A stretch of DNA of 64,000 nucleotides. Origin: Corylus avellana. Lineage: Eukaryota; Streptophyta; Magnoliopsida; Fagales; Betulaceae. The notes under the pieces were generated by a model. The model saw nothing but the letters and a program-made list of their open reading frames with translations, did not search any database and was not told where the DNA came from. The DNA lies in contig NC_081541.1 of the NCBI RefSeq assembly GCF_901000735.1, positions 30,000,813-30,064,812 of the forward strand, in the 5' to 3' direction. Both the position numbers and the translations under genes were made by a program. Positions 1 through 11,712 of the stretch are shown in pieces; the first letter of the stretch is position 1, and the number at the start of each line of letters is the position of its first letter.

Positions 1-322
1 ACGGTCCACATGACTTTGCCAGCATGGTCTTCCTTTCCCTTTGTTATTTTACTTTTCAATAGTCTTAATTATAAAAATATCCAGGTTTGACTGTGATGAA
101 GTTTGAATATGACTACATCCTTATCTTGTCCTTTTTTTTTTTTTTTTTTAAAAGAATCTTAATGAAGAAGTTTTCAGGTAAACATGGCGAGTATAAGCGT
201 AAGTATAAAAATAGAGAGAGATTTGAGTTTTATATATATATTTTGTCGAGAGAATAGAGATCTGTCCTTATGGGGGTGTGTACCCATTTTCATAGGAAGA
301 TCTTGGATGCAGTTATAATTTA

Positions 323-732
323 GGATAACGTTAAAGACATAACTATTTTGTTTAATTTTGGGCTAATTTGTCTTATTTTTTAATTTAAAAAGTAATAAAA
401 TTAAAAGTAAAAAAGTTTTTGAACCAATAATTTTTATTTTGATTTTTTTTTTGGGTATTTAAAAAAAAATAAAAATTGTATTTCGCTTCAGAAATTTTTC
501 CTTATTTTTTAATTTAAAAAATAAAAAAATTTAAAATTTAAAAAGTTTCTGAAGCAATAATTTTTATTTTAGTCCTTCTTTTATTTGGTATAAAAATACC
601 AAATAAAAGAAGGACCAAAATAAAAATTATTGATTCAAAAAAAAAAAATTTAATTTTATTATTTTTTTAAATAAAAAAATAAGAAAAAAGTTGGCCTAAA
701 ATTGGCCCCAAGTTAGGGCTGTATCATTCCTC
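323..732. mobile_element. Foldback MITE, Mutator-like (9-bp TSD)
   Basis: A 410-bp AT-rich element whose two halves are inverted copies, with the centre near 590-605. The ends are related inverted repeats (left GGATAACGTTAAAGACAT; the complement of the right end begins GAGGAATGATACAGCCCT). It is flanked by a perfect 9-bp direct repeat TATAATTTA at 314-322 and 733-741. The duplicated segment has one uninterrupted TATAATTTA at 19305-19313, which is the empty site. A 9-bp duplication fits Mutator-type transposition; it has no coding capacity. Confidence 0.85.
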
Positions 733-1270
733 TATAATTTATGTAGTGGGTGGTTATCCCCATGCAATAGGCTTGTGCCATTTCTTGAGTAGGCCCTAGA
801 TAAATTTTATTCCCAACAATTATCTCGTCATTCTTATGGCTGACTTGTCCAACTACTTGGGCATTGAGAATCTTATATGTACTCTTGATCGAGAATACAT
901 TTGACCTTCAATATTGAGGGTGAAGTGTTGGCCATCAAATGTCTAATTATATCAAATACATTCCTAATTTAGGGACGCAGCATCCTAATACCTAGGCTAT
1001 CATGGGGAAACCCCACGATTAGGCTTAAACATATGCTAAAAGTAGTTACATCAAGAATACTATAAAAAGAAAGCTTAAGTAAAGTAAAAGAGACTTTTGG
1101 TCGTAAGTTTAAAACTCCGACATAGTGCATTTATATTTCATTTTCAAACACTATACTAACTTAAGCATCAAATCTATTCCACTGACATCCACCCGCCACT
1201 AATAAGATCTTGTGTTTAATTCTCTCTTTTCCACACGTGTGAAAGTTTGTTACCCATTAGGGCAGTTGTT

Positions 1271-1407
1271 TTCTTGTTCTTGTTTTTGGCTTCTTTTTTT
1301 TTTTTTTTTTTTAAATATGTCTGCACAAGAGGGAGGAATGAGACTCCAACTAATGACCTTCGTTTTATTAAGCGTGGTCCCAGCCGATTGAGCTAGTTCT
1401 TTAAGAG
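1271..1407 (-). mobile_element. tRNA-derived SINE with 15-bp TSD
   Basis: Read on the minus strand, this has a pol III box A-like stretch (TAGCTCAATCGG, near 1384-1395), a degenerate box B (GTTGGAGTC, near 1344-1352), and an A-rich 3' tail seen as the T-run near 1292-1312. It is flanked by a 15-bp direct repeat ATTAGGGCAGTTGTT at 1256-1270 and 1408-1422. The paralogous segment near 46970-46990 has this target once with no insert. A related copy lies at 56769-56877. Confidence 0.8.
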
Positions 1408-2575
1408 ATTAGGGCAGTTGTTAAAAAGGAATAATGGAATCGGAGAGCCTTTTGATTCCCACTTCCGCAAGCCTATTGAAAAAAATAAAAAAAATAATTT
1501 CCTTTAGATTTGCCTTAATTTTTATTTTGTGGCCTTTTTACTGTTCGTTTTATGGGCCTTCAAAGATCGCCCAGGTTGCTTCTCTCTTGTTCCTTTTACA
1601 GGCCTCAGCCCACTTAGCTAAAACACTTGGCCCAATGCTGACATAAGAATAGATGGTCTACAACTATGTGGGCTGGCTGCATTCCATAGTCTATCCAACA
1701 TGGATGGATTGCATGCAATTTTTTTTTTTTTGGTTAGTGATTTTATGCATGGAATATTGATTTCATTTTCAAGTGAAAAGGAGGAATATGAGGGGGACAA
1801 TTTATGCAAAAGAATATAGATTTTATTTTAAAAGACATAACTTGTATATTTCTCTCATGTACAAGAAGTATGGGGAGCTAGCATCTACAAATTTAGGGAG
1901 TGGAGAAGAGAAGCTCTAGTTTTGATCAAACGCTAGACAAGCACCTAAAAAGTTGATTTTGCACATCAACATGCATGCTTCTTGTCAAATTTTAATGTCG
2001 GCGAAATTGAGGGTAGAGCTTATTTAGGATTGCGTTAGTAAGCTTAAAAAAGACTGTTAGTACCTAAAAAGTCTTGTCAAATAAAAAGCCGATATATTTG
2101 GTAAAAAAATTCCTAACGTATTTCTTTGATTGTTTTACTATAGAAAGAGTCAAAACAATCTTTTAGGAAAAACTTAATAATAAACATTATTTTTAAATTT
2201 AAAAACTCTATTTGTCAACGTAATTCGAGATGTGCTCTGATGCGTCAACCTTGATGTGCATTAGCTTGAAAACCAAAGGCCATCCGCTTGGCTTTGATTG
2301 TGCATTTGGTCCACAAATAGGAACAAGATCTTTTCAAGTTCAAATCAACTAGAGAATATGTGTAACAAGGATTCAATCATGGTCACAATAAATGGTTCCA
2401 CCTTTGCATAAAATGTTTATTGGTTATGTGCTAAAGTTATTTTCATCAAAATATATCTTTAATTTATTATTTTATCTATTGAATCTTCATTCTCATTTTC
2501 TTTAGCATTTATTTATGCTAATTAATTACGTAAAACTTTACATTTAAATTTGAAGTAGTCCCACAAAAAGAGGAC

Positions 2576-2586
2576 TATATATAAAA
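2576..2586 (+). promoter_or_regulatory. Candidate TATA box for CHX
   Basis: TATATATAAAA lies about 350 bp upstream of the CHX start codon. The same place in the second copy (48996-49018) has become a longer (TA)n run, and in the partial third copy (near 46786) it is shortened to ACTATAAAG. A 5' UTR of about 320 bp is plausible but no transcript start can be seen. Confidence 0.4.
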
Positions 2587-2937
2587 CCAACGTTTACAGA
2601 TGAAACCAACAACCTAGGCTGACCGCCTATTGACCTTAATTCCCGAAAGATAAGATAAACATTGGAAAGGGATGACAATATATAATCTTCAATAGTACTT
2701 GAAAACCATATTAAGAGAAACCCATTATTAGAAGGTGAATGTTAACAAGATTACAACCATAAGATGATCCGATCCTTTTCTAGAAGATGATCAACTTATA
2801 AATCACATGTACGTTCTGAGAACACAATATATAGTGACTCTGAGAAATAGTTTCTCCCAATATTGTTTTTAATTTGACAAATTAAAATTAAGTTTTTCTT
2901 CTCCATCAACTTTGTCTGTGAGAAAATAGAAAGAGGC

Positions 2938-5914
2938 ATGGCAGGAAATGATCTGCCTGTGGAAGATACAATCACATATGTAAATACAAGCGGCAGGAGC
3001 TCCATAATCGAATGCACTCAGTTGCCTGGCCGCATCGATTCATTCGGCTCGTGGAACTACATTGGTTCTGGGAGTTTGCCGTTTACGTTGCCACTGCTTC
3101 AGCTGCAAATGGTTATCATTTTCACCCTCAACCAAGCCGCCCACTACGTTCTTAAGCGTCATGGACTACCCAAGTTCACCACACAACTTCTTGTACGTGC
3201 ATGCTCTCTTCCTCTTTGTTTTCCTTGTTTGAAATTGTTTGCGCTTGAGGGGAGGGGAGTCAATTGTGTTGGTTTTTTGTGAACCAGGTTGGCATAATCC
3301 TCAGTCCGTCTCTTTTGGGACGGTTCGGTATAATCAAAAAAGTTCTCTTCTCGTTGGCAAGTCAAGAAATAATAGATATGTTTTCTCTCTTCAGTTTCAT
3401 ACTCTTCTTCTTTATGAGTACTGTGAAAATGGATCTGGGAATGATAAAAAGAACAGGTAGAAAAGCCATGGTTACCGGTGTTGCATGCATATTGTCCCCA
3501 TTGATAATTTGCTTGTTACTCCAAACACAACTTGAAAGATTGTGGCCGCTAAATAAACAAGAAGCAGTTCTACTTTTATTTTTGACAATACAACATTCAG
3601 TAACTCCATTTCCCGTTGTCGTTTGCCTTCTTGAAGACCTCCAAATCCTGAATTCCGAGCTGGGCAGATTAAGCCTTTCTGCAGCAATGATAACCGATTT
3701 GTTAAGCGTGATTATGACTATCGTGACCTCCTTCTTTAGAATTAGCAAGGAATTTGGTAATACGATTAGCGCTATATATGTCGGAGCTTTCATTATTTAT
3801 ATTATCTTCAATATATTTGTAATTCGACCAGCAATGTTTTGGATAATCAGACAGACACCGGAAGGCAGGCCTGTCAAAGGCATGTACATTGATGCCATCA
3901 TTGTAGTTTTCCTTGGCTCCGCCGTGTTTTCTCATTTTGTTCAACAGACTCTAATCTTTGGGCCTGTCATTCTGGGATTGGCAATACCAGATGGACCACC
4001 TTTAGGATCAGCTATTGTCAACAAGTTAAACTGCTTCACTTCAGATGTGTTTCTGCCACTCTACGTGACTACTTGTGCGATGAGGGCAGATTTCAGCCTA
4101 ATCAAATTTGATAATAATCTCTTAAAAATCACCGCAACCATCATTTTTTTGACTTTTGCGGTAAAAATGGTGGCTTGTTTGGTACCTACCTTGTACTCCA
4201 AAATGCACTTAAAAGATGCACTTGCACTCGCTCTATTATTGAGTTCCAAAGGTGTAGTCCAACTTTCTATCAACACGTTCAATAGAGATATCGAGGTAAC
4301 CATCTTTTCTCCCTCTTTCTTTTCCAAGAAAATGTAATTGCCTTTCTCTTTTGGGTTCCACTATGGGTGCCTTTGATTTAAATTGAAATGATTGGCTAAT
4401 TTTTGTATCCTCTTTATCATTGCTTTCACATTGGTAGCATAGAGAAAAAACAGAAACAAAATTGCCTGTTGGATTTTTCTTTCCTTTCCCTCTTTCTTAA
4501 TTTCAACATACAATACTTACCCTAAATAAAAATAAAAATGTAGATGTAAAGAAAAGGAACAAAGCATTATAGTAAATTATCTTTTTTTGACAATTTGATG
4601 GGTTGATATTTCATGGTTATAGAGTATTTTTAGCATAAGTCCTAGAATTAAGAATGAAAAAATATTAATCTTCTTGAAACATATATCATACCATATTGTA
4701 AAATACATTTTCTAGCACATAATCTGTGATAGTTAAAAACCGTGATTTCTTGAACAAGGTCACCTGATGGTTTTCTCTAACATTTTTGTTTTATTTACTT
4801 GTAGCTCCTAACAGACCAGATGTTCGCATTGATATGTTTACACATCTTATTGATTGCAATTTTTGTGCCACTCTCGGTGAAGTTCCTGTACGATCCTTCA
4901 AGGCAATACGCTGGTTACCAGAAAAGAAATATAATGCATTCCACACGCAATGCAGAGCTTCGAATCCTAGCATGCATTCACAAGCCAGATAATATTGGTG
5001 CTATAACCAAACTACTTGAACTCTCGTGCCCATCTAGAGAAAGACCCCTTGCTATTTATGTTCTTCACCTTATCGAATTAATTGGTCGGGCCACTCCTAT
5101 TTTTATCTCCCACCAAATGCAGAAAAAGACTGTATCTAATAGTTCATATTCTGAGAATATCATTCTTGCCTTCGATCACTTTGAACAAGACAATCTAGGT
5201 GCTGTATCAGTAAGCGTCTTCACATTAATCTCTCAACTCAAGTCCATGCACGACAACATTTGCATCCTTGGATTGGACAAACTCACATCCATCATAGTAT
5301 TGCCGTTCCACCGAAAATGGTCAATTGATGGTTCTGTTGTTGAATCAGAGGACAGTACCATGAGGACCTTAAATTGTAACGTGCTTGAACTAGCCCCCTG
5401 CTCTGTTGGCATCCTGATTGATCGTGGTCATCTTGGCCAGTCAATGGTTTCATCAAATTCATCATATTCTATTGCAGTGATCTTCTTTGGAGGTAATGAT
5501 GATCGAGAGGCACTTACTTTTGCCAAACGCATGGCTAATAACTCTAAAATTACTCTCACTGTGGTTCACTTTGTTTCCGCCCGCAATGAAGGTGATGCCT
5601 ACTGGGACGAATATTTTTTTGACTCTGAGATACTCAAGGATGTTAAGCTTAACAATACGGGTAATGAATCTATGATATACATTGAGGAGGTGGTGAAAGA
5701 TGGGCCTGAGACTGCATTGATAATTCGGTGTATGGTGAAGGAATACAACCTTATTATTGTTGGTAGACGAAATGATGTAGAGACTCCGCAGACGTCAGGG
5801 CTGGCAGAATGGAGTGAATTTTCAGAGTTGGGGGTTATTGGAGACTTGCTTGCCTCATCAGATGTTAATAGTAGAACATCTGTTTTTGTGGTGCAACAAC
5901 AACAAAATATATGA
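2938..5914 (+). CDS. Cation/H+ antiporter, CHX family (CPA2), intact
   Basis: Three exons: 2938-3192, 3288-4295 and 4805-5914. Both introns are GT-AG and both junctions are phase 0, giving 790 aa, normal for CHX proteins. Exon 1 carries the N-terminus and first membrane helix. Exon 2 (residues 86-421) carries most of the Na+/H+ exchanger domain, including VGIILSPSLLG, TPFPVVV, LNSELGRL followed by SAAMITD with a conserved-position Asp near residue 222, and GLAIPDGPPLGSA. Exon 3 (422-790) starts with a last helix and continues as the hydrophilic cytosolic tail typical of the family (LIELIGRATPIFISHQ; later IAVIFFGGNDDREAL). By family knowledge it exchanges K+ or other monovalent cations for protons at an endomembrane or plasma membrane. 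The start ATG follows a long leader and matches the start of copy 2 at 49326. The orthologue within the CHX family is not assigned. No stop or frameshift is seen. Confidence 0.93.
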
Positions 5915-6881
5915 CTTGTTGCTCGATTTGGGAGGCTAGTGGAGTTCTTATATGTTAAGAGTAAATTTGGATTATCCTAAATTTAGGAATTTGATTAGAT
6001 TAAATTACTTAAATGAAGGGAGCTGATTAGGATTAGATTGCTAATGTGAAACTAAATCCATTCATCTTCTCATGGTTGTTTATTGTTAGGTCTTTTAGGT
6101 TGTAATATGAGATGCTTGAGATGAATGGGTTTGGGAAGACTTCTGACTGTATGACTGTATTATTATTATTAGGGAAAANNNNNNNNNNNNNNNNNNNNAA
6201 AAAAAAAAAAAAAACTAACACTTCTAGAAAAAACCAAAAACTAACAAAAAAAAAAAAAAAATCCAAATGTTGGCCAATTTTTATTTTTTTTAAATCAATT
6301 TTATAAGAAAAAAATTTAAAAATTTTCGATTTTTTTTTTGTTCATAAAAATTGAATATTTTAGTTTTTTATTTTATTTTATTTTATTTTTGTTTTATAAT
6401 TTTATTTAAATAAAAATTTACGTTTAAAAAAAATAAAATTTTCGTTTAATAAAATGAATTTTTTTTTAAAAAAAAACTAAATAAAAAAATAGTTTTTTTT
6501 TAAATATTATATTTAAATTAAAATTTTTCATTTTTTAAAATAATCAATTTTTTTTTTAATTTATAGGGGTATTTTTGTCTTATTGAAAAATCTATAGGGG
6601 CATTTTTGTCTTATTTCTAGTTTTGGGGGGGAACATTGACAATGTTTTGGTAGTTTGGAGGGGACATTGTCACAATTGAAAGTTTGGGGGGGACATTGTC
6701 AACTCCGAAATGCATTATGCTGACTTTAATTCCTTTTATTATTATTATTTATTTATTTACTTTTTTTAATTGAAAAGGTGGGAAGAGGCGACCAGTGTAG
6801 TTTTCCCCCTTGGGCGTTACCATCGGGGTTCCCACCCTTCTGACTGTATTTAGATTGTTAAGCTTATTATTATTATTATTA
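5915..6881. other. CHX 3' flank, low-complexity, with 20-N gap
   Basis: Contains the CHX 3' UTR, a 20-N gap at 6179-6198, long A/T homopolymer runs, and a stretch near 6565-6710 with repeated phrases (GGGGTATTTTTGTCTTATT and variants; GGGGACATTGTCA) that looks like one end of another MITE. The other end may lie in or beside the gap. No gene is visible. Confidence 0.6.
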
Positions 6882-7257
6882 GGGGAAACTTCACTAAGGA
6901 CCCCCAAATTTTTACCCGTTTTGAAATGTCCCATTTGAACTTCAAAATCTCTCAATTTAATCTCCTGAACTTTCAATTGCTCTCAATTTGGACCATTCCG
7001 TTAATTTTAGCCGTTAAAAATTCAAAAAAAGACCAAAATATCCCTGATTTTTGTTTTTTTTTTTTAAAAAAATAAAAAAAACGTTTTAAAAGTTGAAATT
7101 TTATACAAAAGTCAGGGGTATAAACGTCATGTGACGTTTAAAATCTGACGGAATGGTCTAAATTGAAAGTTCAGGGGACTAAATTGAGAGATTTTGAAGT
7201 TCAGGGAGGGTATTTCAAAACGGGTAGAAGTTTGGGGGTCCTTAGTGAAGTTTCCCC
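6882..7257. mobile_element. MITE A (GGGGAAACTTCACT family)
   Basis: A 376-bp element with long inverted ends (GGGGAAACTTCACTAAGGA at the left, its complement at the right). A 9-bp direct repeat TTATTATTA flanks it at 6873-6881 and 7258-7266. Non-coding. It belongs to the same family as MITEs B and C and those at 32536-33617 and 33987-34214. Confidence 0.85.
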
Positions 7258-7272
7258 TTATTATTATTATTA

Positions 7273-7649
7273 GGAAAAACTTCACTTTGACCCCCTGAAC
7301 TTTCACCCGATTTTACGAAGCCCCCTGAACTTCCTAATCTCTCATTTTGGATCCTAAACTTTTAATAACTCTCAATTAGAACCATTCTGTTAATTTTAGT
7401 CGTTAAAAATACAAAAAAAAGACCAAAATGTCATTGATTTTCATTTTTTAAAAAATAAAAAAACGTTTTGGAAGTTGAAATTTTATACAAAAGTCAGGGG
7501 TATAAACGTCATGTAACGTTTAAAATCTAACGGAGGGGTCTACATTGAGAGTAATTGAAAGTTTAAGGGTCTAAAATGAGAGATTTGAAAGTTCAAGAGG
7601 GGTTTGTAAAATCGAGTGGAAGTTCAGGGGGCCAAAGTGAAGTTTCCCC
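7273..7649. mobile_element. MITE B (same family)
   Basis: A 377-bp relative of MITE A with ends GGAAAAACTTCACTTTGA and the complement of CCAAAGTGAAGTTTCCCC. It follows MITE A after a (TTA)n spacer. The left flank is TTATTATTA; the right flank TTAATTATT is a slightly altered match. No coding content. Confidence 0.8.
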
Positions 7650-7665
7650 TTAATTATTATTATTA

Positions 7666-9620
7666 GGGGTAACTTCGCTGAAGACTCCTGAACTTTCACC
7701 CAATTTGACAAACCTCCAAACTTTAAAATCTCTCAATTTAGTTCCTTAAATTTTTAATTACTTTTAATTTGGACCCCTCTATCTATTTTAATCGTTAACC
7801 TCAACCATAAAATGAAAAACGTGACCTGCACGTGGTTTTTTTAGATCGGAGAAATCGTTCATCTTTCTTCTTCTTCGCCGGTGTACAGAGGAAATAAGCC
7901 GGTTGAAATATAAGCAAAATTAGAGAAAAGAGTATATATATTTAACAAGTGGGGAGTTGAGGGGGTCTGGGTCAACTACGACTACTCTGGTTGAAGCCTG
8001 AAGGAGTAGTTTTGGTAGATAGAGCTAGAAATGGGATTTTGGAATGTTTCTCTTATGAGTTATGAGAAATGCTACACCTAAGTACAACTTTTACAAACAA
8101 AGTTTACGTACTGACGTGGCCAAAAAAAAAAAAAAAGAAAGAAATTGGAGAAAAAATGCTGACGTGGCCAAACAAAAACGAAGAAGAAGAAAGCTTGCTA
8201 CAGATGATGCGAAGGTTATTTCGTTGGAAAATTTTCCATCCGCCCAACCGGAAAATCACCCATATCATCAGCAAACGCTCCGGAAAACCCATATCTGAAT
8301 GTTCACTGGAGGGGTTGAAGAACTGTGTAGTTTGAACCCAAGTCAAAGTATGCTAAAGTTGAAGCTACACGATCATGAACATATATATAGAAGAAAAAAG
8401 TTCAAAAGATACCAAGAGATAGACTTCTCTCTCTGTAACCAAAGATATTCTAGAGAAGGAGATGAAACCGATCAATTGGAAGATGAAGAGGCGTGGGTCA
8501 CGGCAACCCACGACTGGGTGTTCGCCGTGGCCAGCGTGGGTCTGACCTGACCCACGCTGGGTCTCGGCCAGACCAGGGGCGGAACTATGTACAATTCGTC
8601 CCCCCAAATTTTTTGAAATTTTTATTAAAGTAGGTATATTTTATATATTTGCTCCTTAAATTTAGAAATTTGTCCCTCCAAATTTAGAAATTTGTCCCCC
8701 CAAATTAATTTTTTACTCCCTTGTATTTATCTGCAGCAAGACTTTATTTTTAGCTTTCACTGTTGTCAATTAACTTAAATATTTGATGGGTTTGGATTCA
8801 TTAATTTATTTGGCATTCTTTCACTTGTTAGTGGTAATAAGTAACTATAGTAAAATTTTAACAAAAATGACTTGTGATTTACTATGAAATTATATCTTAC
8901 CATATGTATCTATGTATTCGGTAGGTGCTATTATGATCACGCCCAAGTAGGATAGCCACAATTAGTCTCTCTGGCCTACCCTTTTAATTAGAAAAAAAAA
9001 AAAAATTCGTCCCCCCACACTCAAAATCCTGGTTCCGCCCCTGGGCCAGACCCAGTCGTGGGTCAGCAGACCCACGGCAAGCCTCTGGCCGAGACCTGCC
9101 TGGGTCCACGGCAAGCCCCATTTCCAGTGTGTGCCGTTCGTTCCGCCCAAGCCCCAGCCCGACCCACGTCGGCCAAATGTGATTTTTCTAAAATTCACAG
9201 CCAAATGTGTATCGAGAATCATTTTCCAGCGAACTAACCTTCGCTAGAGGAGCCCGTAAAATCATCGGAGCCTTCGTCGGATGGGTGGAAGTCGCGGCGA
9301 GTGAGCCAACCCCAGTGATCTTCTTTGGAGTCACAAATTTTTTCGCATCATCGGTAAGCTTTCTTCTCGTTCGTTTCGGTTTGGCCACGTCAGTACGTAA
9401 GAGTGAGTGAGCATGAGGGTATAATAGGTAGTTCAGTGGTAAAAAACCACGTGCAGGTCACGTTTTTTGTTTTTTGTTTGAGATTAACGATTAAAATAGA
9501 CGGAAGGGTCTAAGTTCAGAGCAATTAAAAGTTCAGGAGATTAAATTTAGAAATTTTAAAGTTTGAGGAGAAATTTGTCAAATCGGGTGAAAGTTCACGG
9601 GTCTTTAATAAAGTTACCCC
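7666..9620. mobile_element. MITE C / large non-autonomous foldback element, same family
   Basis: A 1955-bp element with ends GGGGTAACTTCGCTGAAG and the complement of CTTTAATAAAGTTACCCC, flanked by perfect TTATTATTA at 7657-7665 and 9621-9629. Inner sequence is also inverted: a block with ACGTACTGACGTGGCCAAA near 8106-8124 recurs in complement near 9380-9400, and AAACGTGACCTGCACGTGG near 7817 recurs near 9448-9470. This suggests an inner foldback element or captured sequence. A hAT MITE (8574-9043) sits inside. Open frames at 8062-8607 and 8962-9410 are products of this repeat and match nothing I recognise. Confidence 0.75.
8574..9043. mobile_element. hAT-type MITE with perfect 8-bp TSD
   Basis: A 470-bp element with terminal inverted repeats CAGGGGCGGAAC and GTTCCGCCCCTG. 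It is flanked by a perfect 8-bp duplication GGCCAGAC at 8566-8573 and 9044-9051. The 8-bp target duplication and CAG...CTG ends fit the hAT superfamily. No transposase is present, so it is non-autonomous. Confidence 0.9.
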
Positions 9621-9629
9621 TTATTATTA

Positions 9630-10319
9630 TTATTTTTTATTTTGGATGAAGGAAATTTTTTATTACAACACAAAGAATACAAAGTCCCCCAGTAGAGAAC
9701 TACTGGATTTCGAGCTGCTAACAACATTCACCATTCTGCCTAACAACAACCAAAATCTCAATATTCTTAGATTTAGCCTAAACAATTACCAATACTCAAC
9801 AAAACATAACAAACAAGCTATAAGCAACAACAAAACAAAAAGGAAACAACTCAACTATGTTGAAAATTGGAAACAACACTCACTAAGAGAGAACACAAGA
9901 TAGGAAGATGAATAATATTCAACTTTATTCAACTTGATAAAATAACTTGTTTACATAGGTATTTATAGGATACAAATGACCTTTTAACTTCTTCACAATA
10001 ACTTTATTCATTTACATCTCATATAATTTCCATGTAAAATAACTTTTGAAAAACTAAAAGACATAACCTAAAGGGTCTTGTAGGGTCTTGTAGGTTTTAA
10101 GATGATCTAAAGGGTTTTTTGGTACCATCCAACATCTCGAAAGGATGAAAACTTGTAAGGATGAGAGTTGAAGTGTTGTTGGGAGAATGATTGATTATGA
10201 TACTTGATGGAGGGCCTCGGTATATACCGATGACCTCCATGGGGCCAATCTAGCAAAAAGCCAACTGCCTTTTAAAAGTATGAAGAATCACAGGCCATCA
10301 TCGAGCCGACGACCTAACA
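9630..10319. other. Spacer, possible old LTR remnant
   Basis: AT-rich sequence with no recognisable gene. The open frame at 9646-9903 is asparagine-rich low complexity. The stretch around 9890-9980 resembles the antisense side of a decayed plant LTR, but no partner is in view, so I do not assign it. Confidence 0.4.
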
Positions 10320-11649
10320 CACTACAAAAAATGGATTTTTTTCTTGAATGGGTGTTTTTGACGTGTTAGATGACCTGACACGTCACTAAACTTTAATGAT
10401 GTGTCATTATTGACGTGTGTCGGATGTTAAAATTCAGGGGTGTTAAAAATGGAAATTTTTTGACGTGCCACTTTTTGACACGTCAATAATTATTGACGTG
10501 TCAAAAAGTGGCACGTCAAAAACGATTATTAACGTGTCAATTTTGATACATCAACAAATTTATTGATATGTCAGTTTTGACACATCAATAAATTATTGGC
10601 GTGTTAGAAATTGACACGTCAATAAATTATTGACGTGTAATAAATTGACATATCAATAAATTTTCGACGTGCCAGAAATTGACACGTCAATAAATTTGTT
10701 GACATGCCAATTTCGAAATGTCACTAAAATTTAAAAATTATTAATTTTTTTTTTTAAAATTTTTTTCAACATCATCTCTTTCTCTCTCTCTCTCTCTCTC
10801 CTTTCGTTTCTCTAGTGCTGGACAACACCCAACACCAACACGCCATTCTCTCATTTTCTCACTCTCTCTCTCTCTCTCTCTTCTTTTCTCCATTAATTTT
10901 CGGTACATTTGCTTGAATAGGAATCGCCTAGAAAAATTCCCTAACAAAATCCGGATGAACCTGAAGCGAAACAGAATAAGACCCATTTCCAAAATCTTTC
11001 ACTAATAGCCTGGATTTTCAAGAATCACCTGAAAGATCAGTCTCAAAATCAACCTGAAAAATCAAACCAAACCAACCAGGAAAATCAAACCCAAAAAATC
11101 TTCAAAAACCCAAACCCATCAGCAAATAAAACATCAAAATCTCAAACACAACAGGAAAAAAGAGCAGATTTTCTCTTCTTCTTTTCTTCTTCTCTTCTGC
11201 TTCTCTTCTCCTTTTCTTTTTCTTCTTCCCATCTGAGAGAAGAGGGAGCTAGGGGTACTGGGCCTGCAGAGAGAAGAGGGAGATTGAGAGAGGAGAGAGA
11301 GAGTGTGTGGGGGATGAAATAAAAGAAGAGGGAAAGAAGTTGAATTAAGAGAGAACTCCCGCTCCAAATAATTTTCTCTTGCTCATTTTTTAGTGACCTG
11401 CCAACATTTGACACGTTAAAAAATTCTTGACGTGTCACTTGTAACACATCAAGAATTTTTTTTTCTTGACGTGCCACATGTGACACGTCAAGAATTTCTT
11501 GACGTGTAACCTGTAGACACGTCAAAAAATTCTTGACGTATCAAATGTAACACGTCAATAATTATTGACTTGTTAAAATGTGACACGTCAAGAAATTCTT
11601 GACGACATATACCAATTATATATATATACCAATTAAATTTTGAATCAAG

Positions 11650-11712
<63 letters not shown>

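Larger units (their letters stand above)
1..2937 (+). repeat. CHX upstream region, duplicated segment copy 1
   Basis: AT-rich non-coding DNA leading into the intact CHX gene. Positions 1-1260 are repeated at 18859-19830, and 1408-2937 at 46968-49325, with many small indels. The window begins inside this block, so its left limit is unknown. Two insertions are present here and absent from the other copy: a MITE at 323-732 and a SINE at 1271-1407. I see no credible gene in it. The 70-codon open frame at 1434-1646 has no recognisable domain and lies in the duplicated non-coding block. Confidence 0.85.

Noticed and set aside
1434..1646. 70-codon open frame upstream of CHX
   Set aside because: No domain; it lies in duplicated non-coding DNA, and the matching region near 46990-47180 has indels that break it.
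8062..9410. Several open frames of 66-88 codons on both strands
   Set aside because: They lie inside MITE C and its hAT insert, mirror each other across inverted repeats and match no domain.
10741..11525. Minus-strand open frames rich in Arg/Glu/Lys or Ser/Leu
   Set aside because: They are produced by CT-rich microsatellite inside the CACTA element and have no domain.
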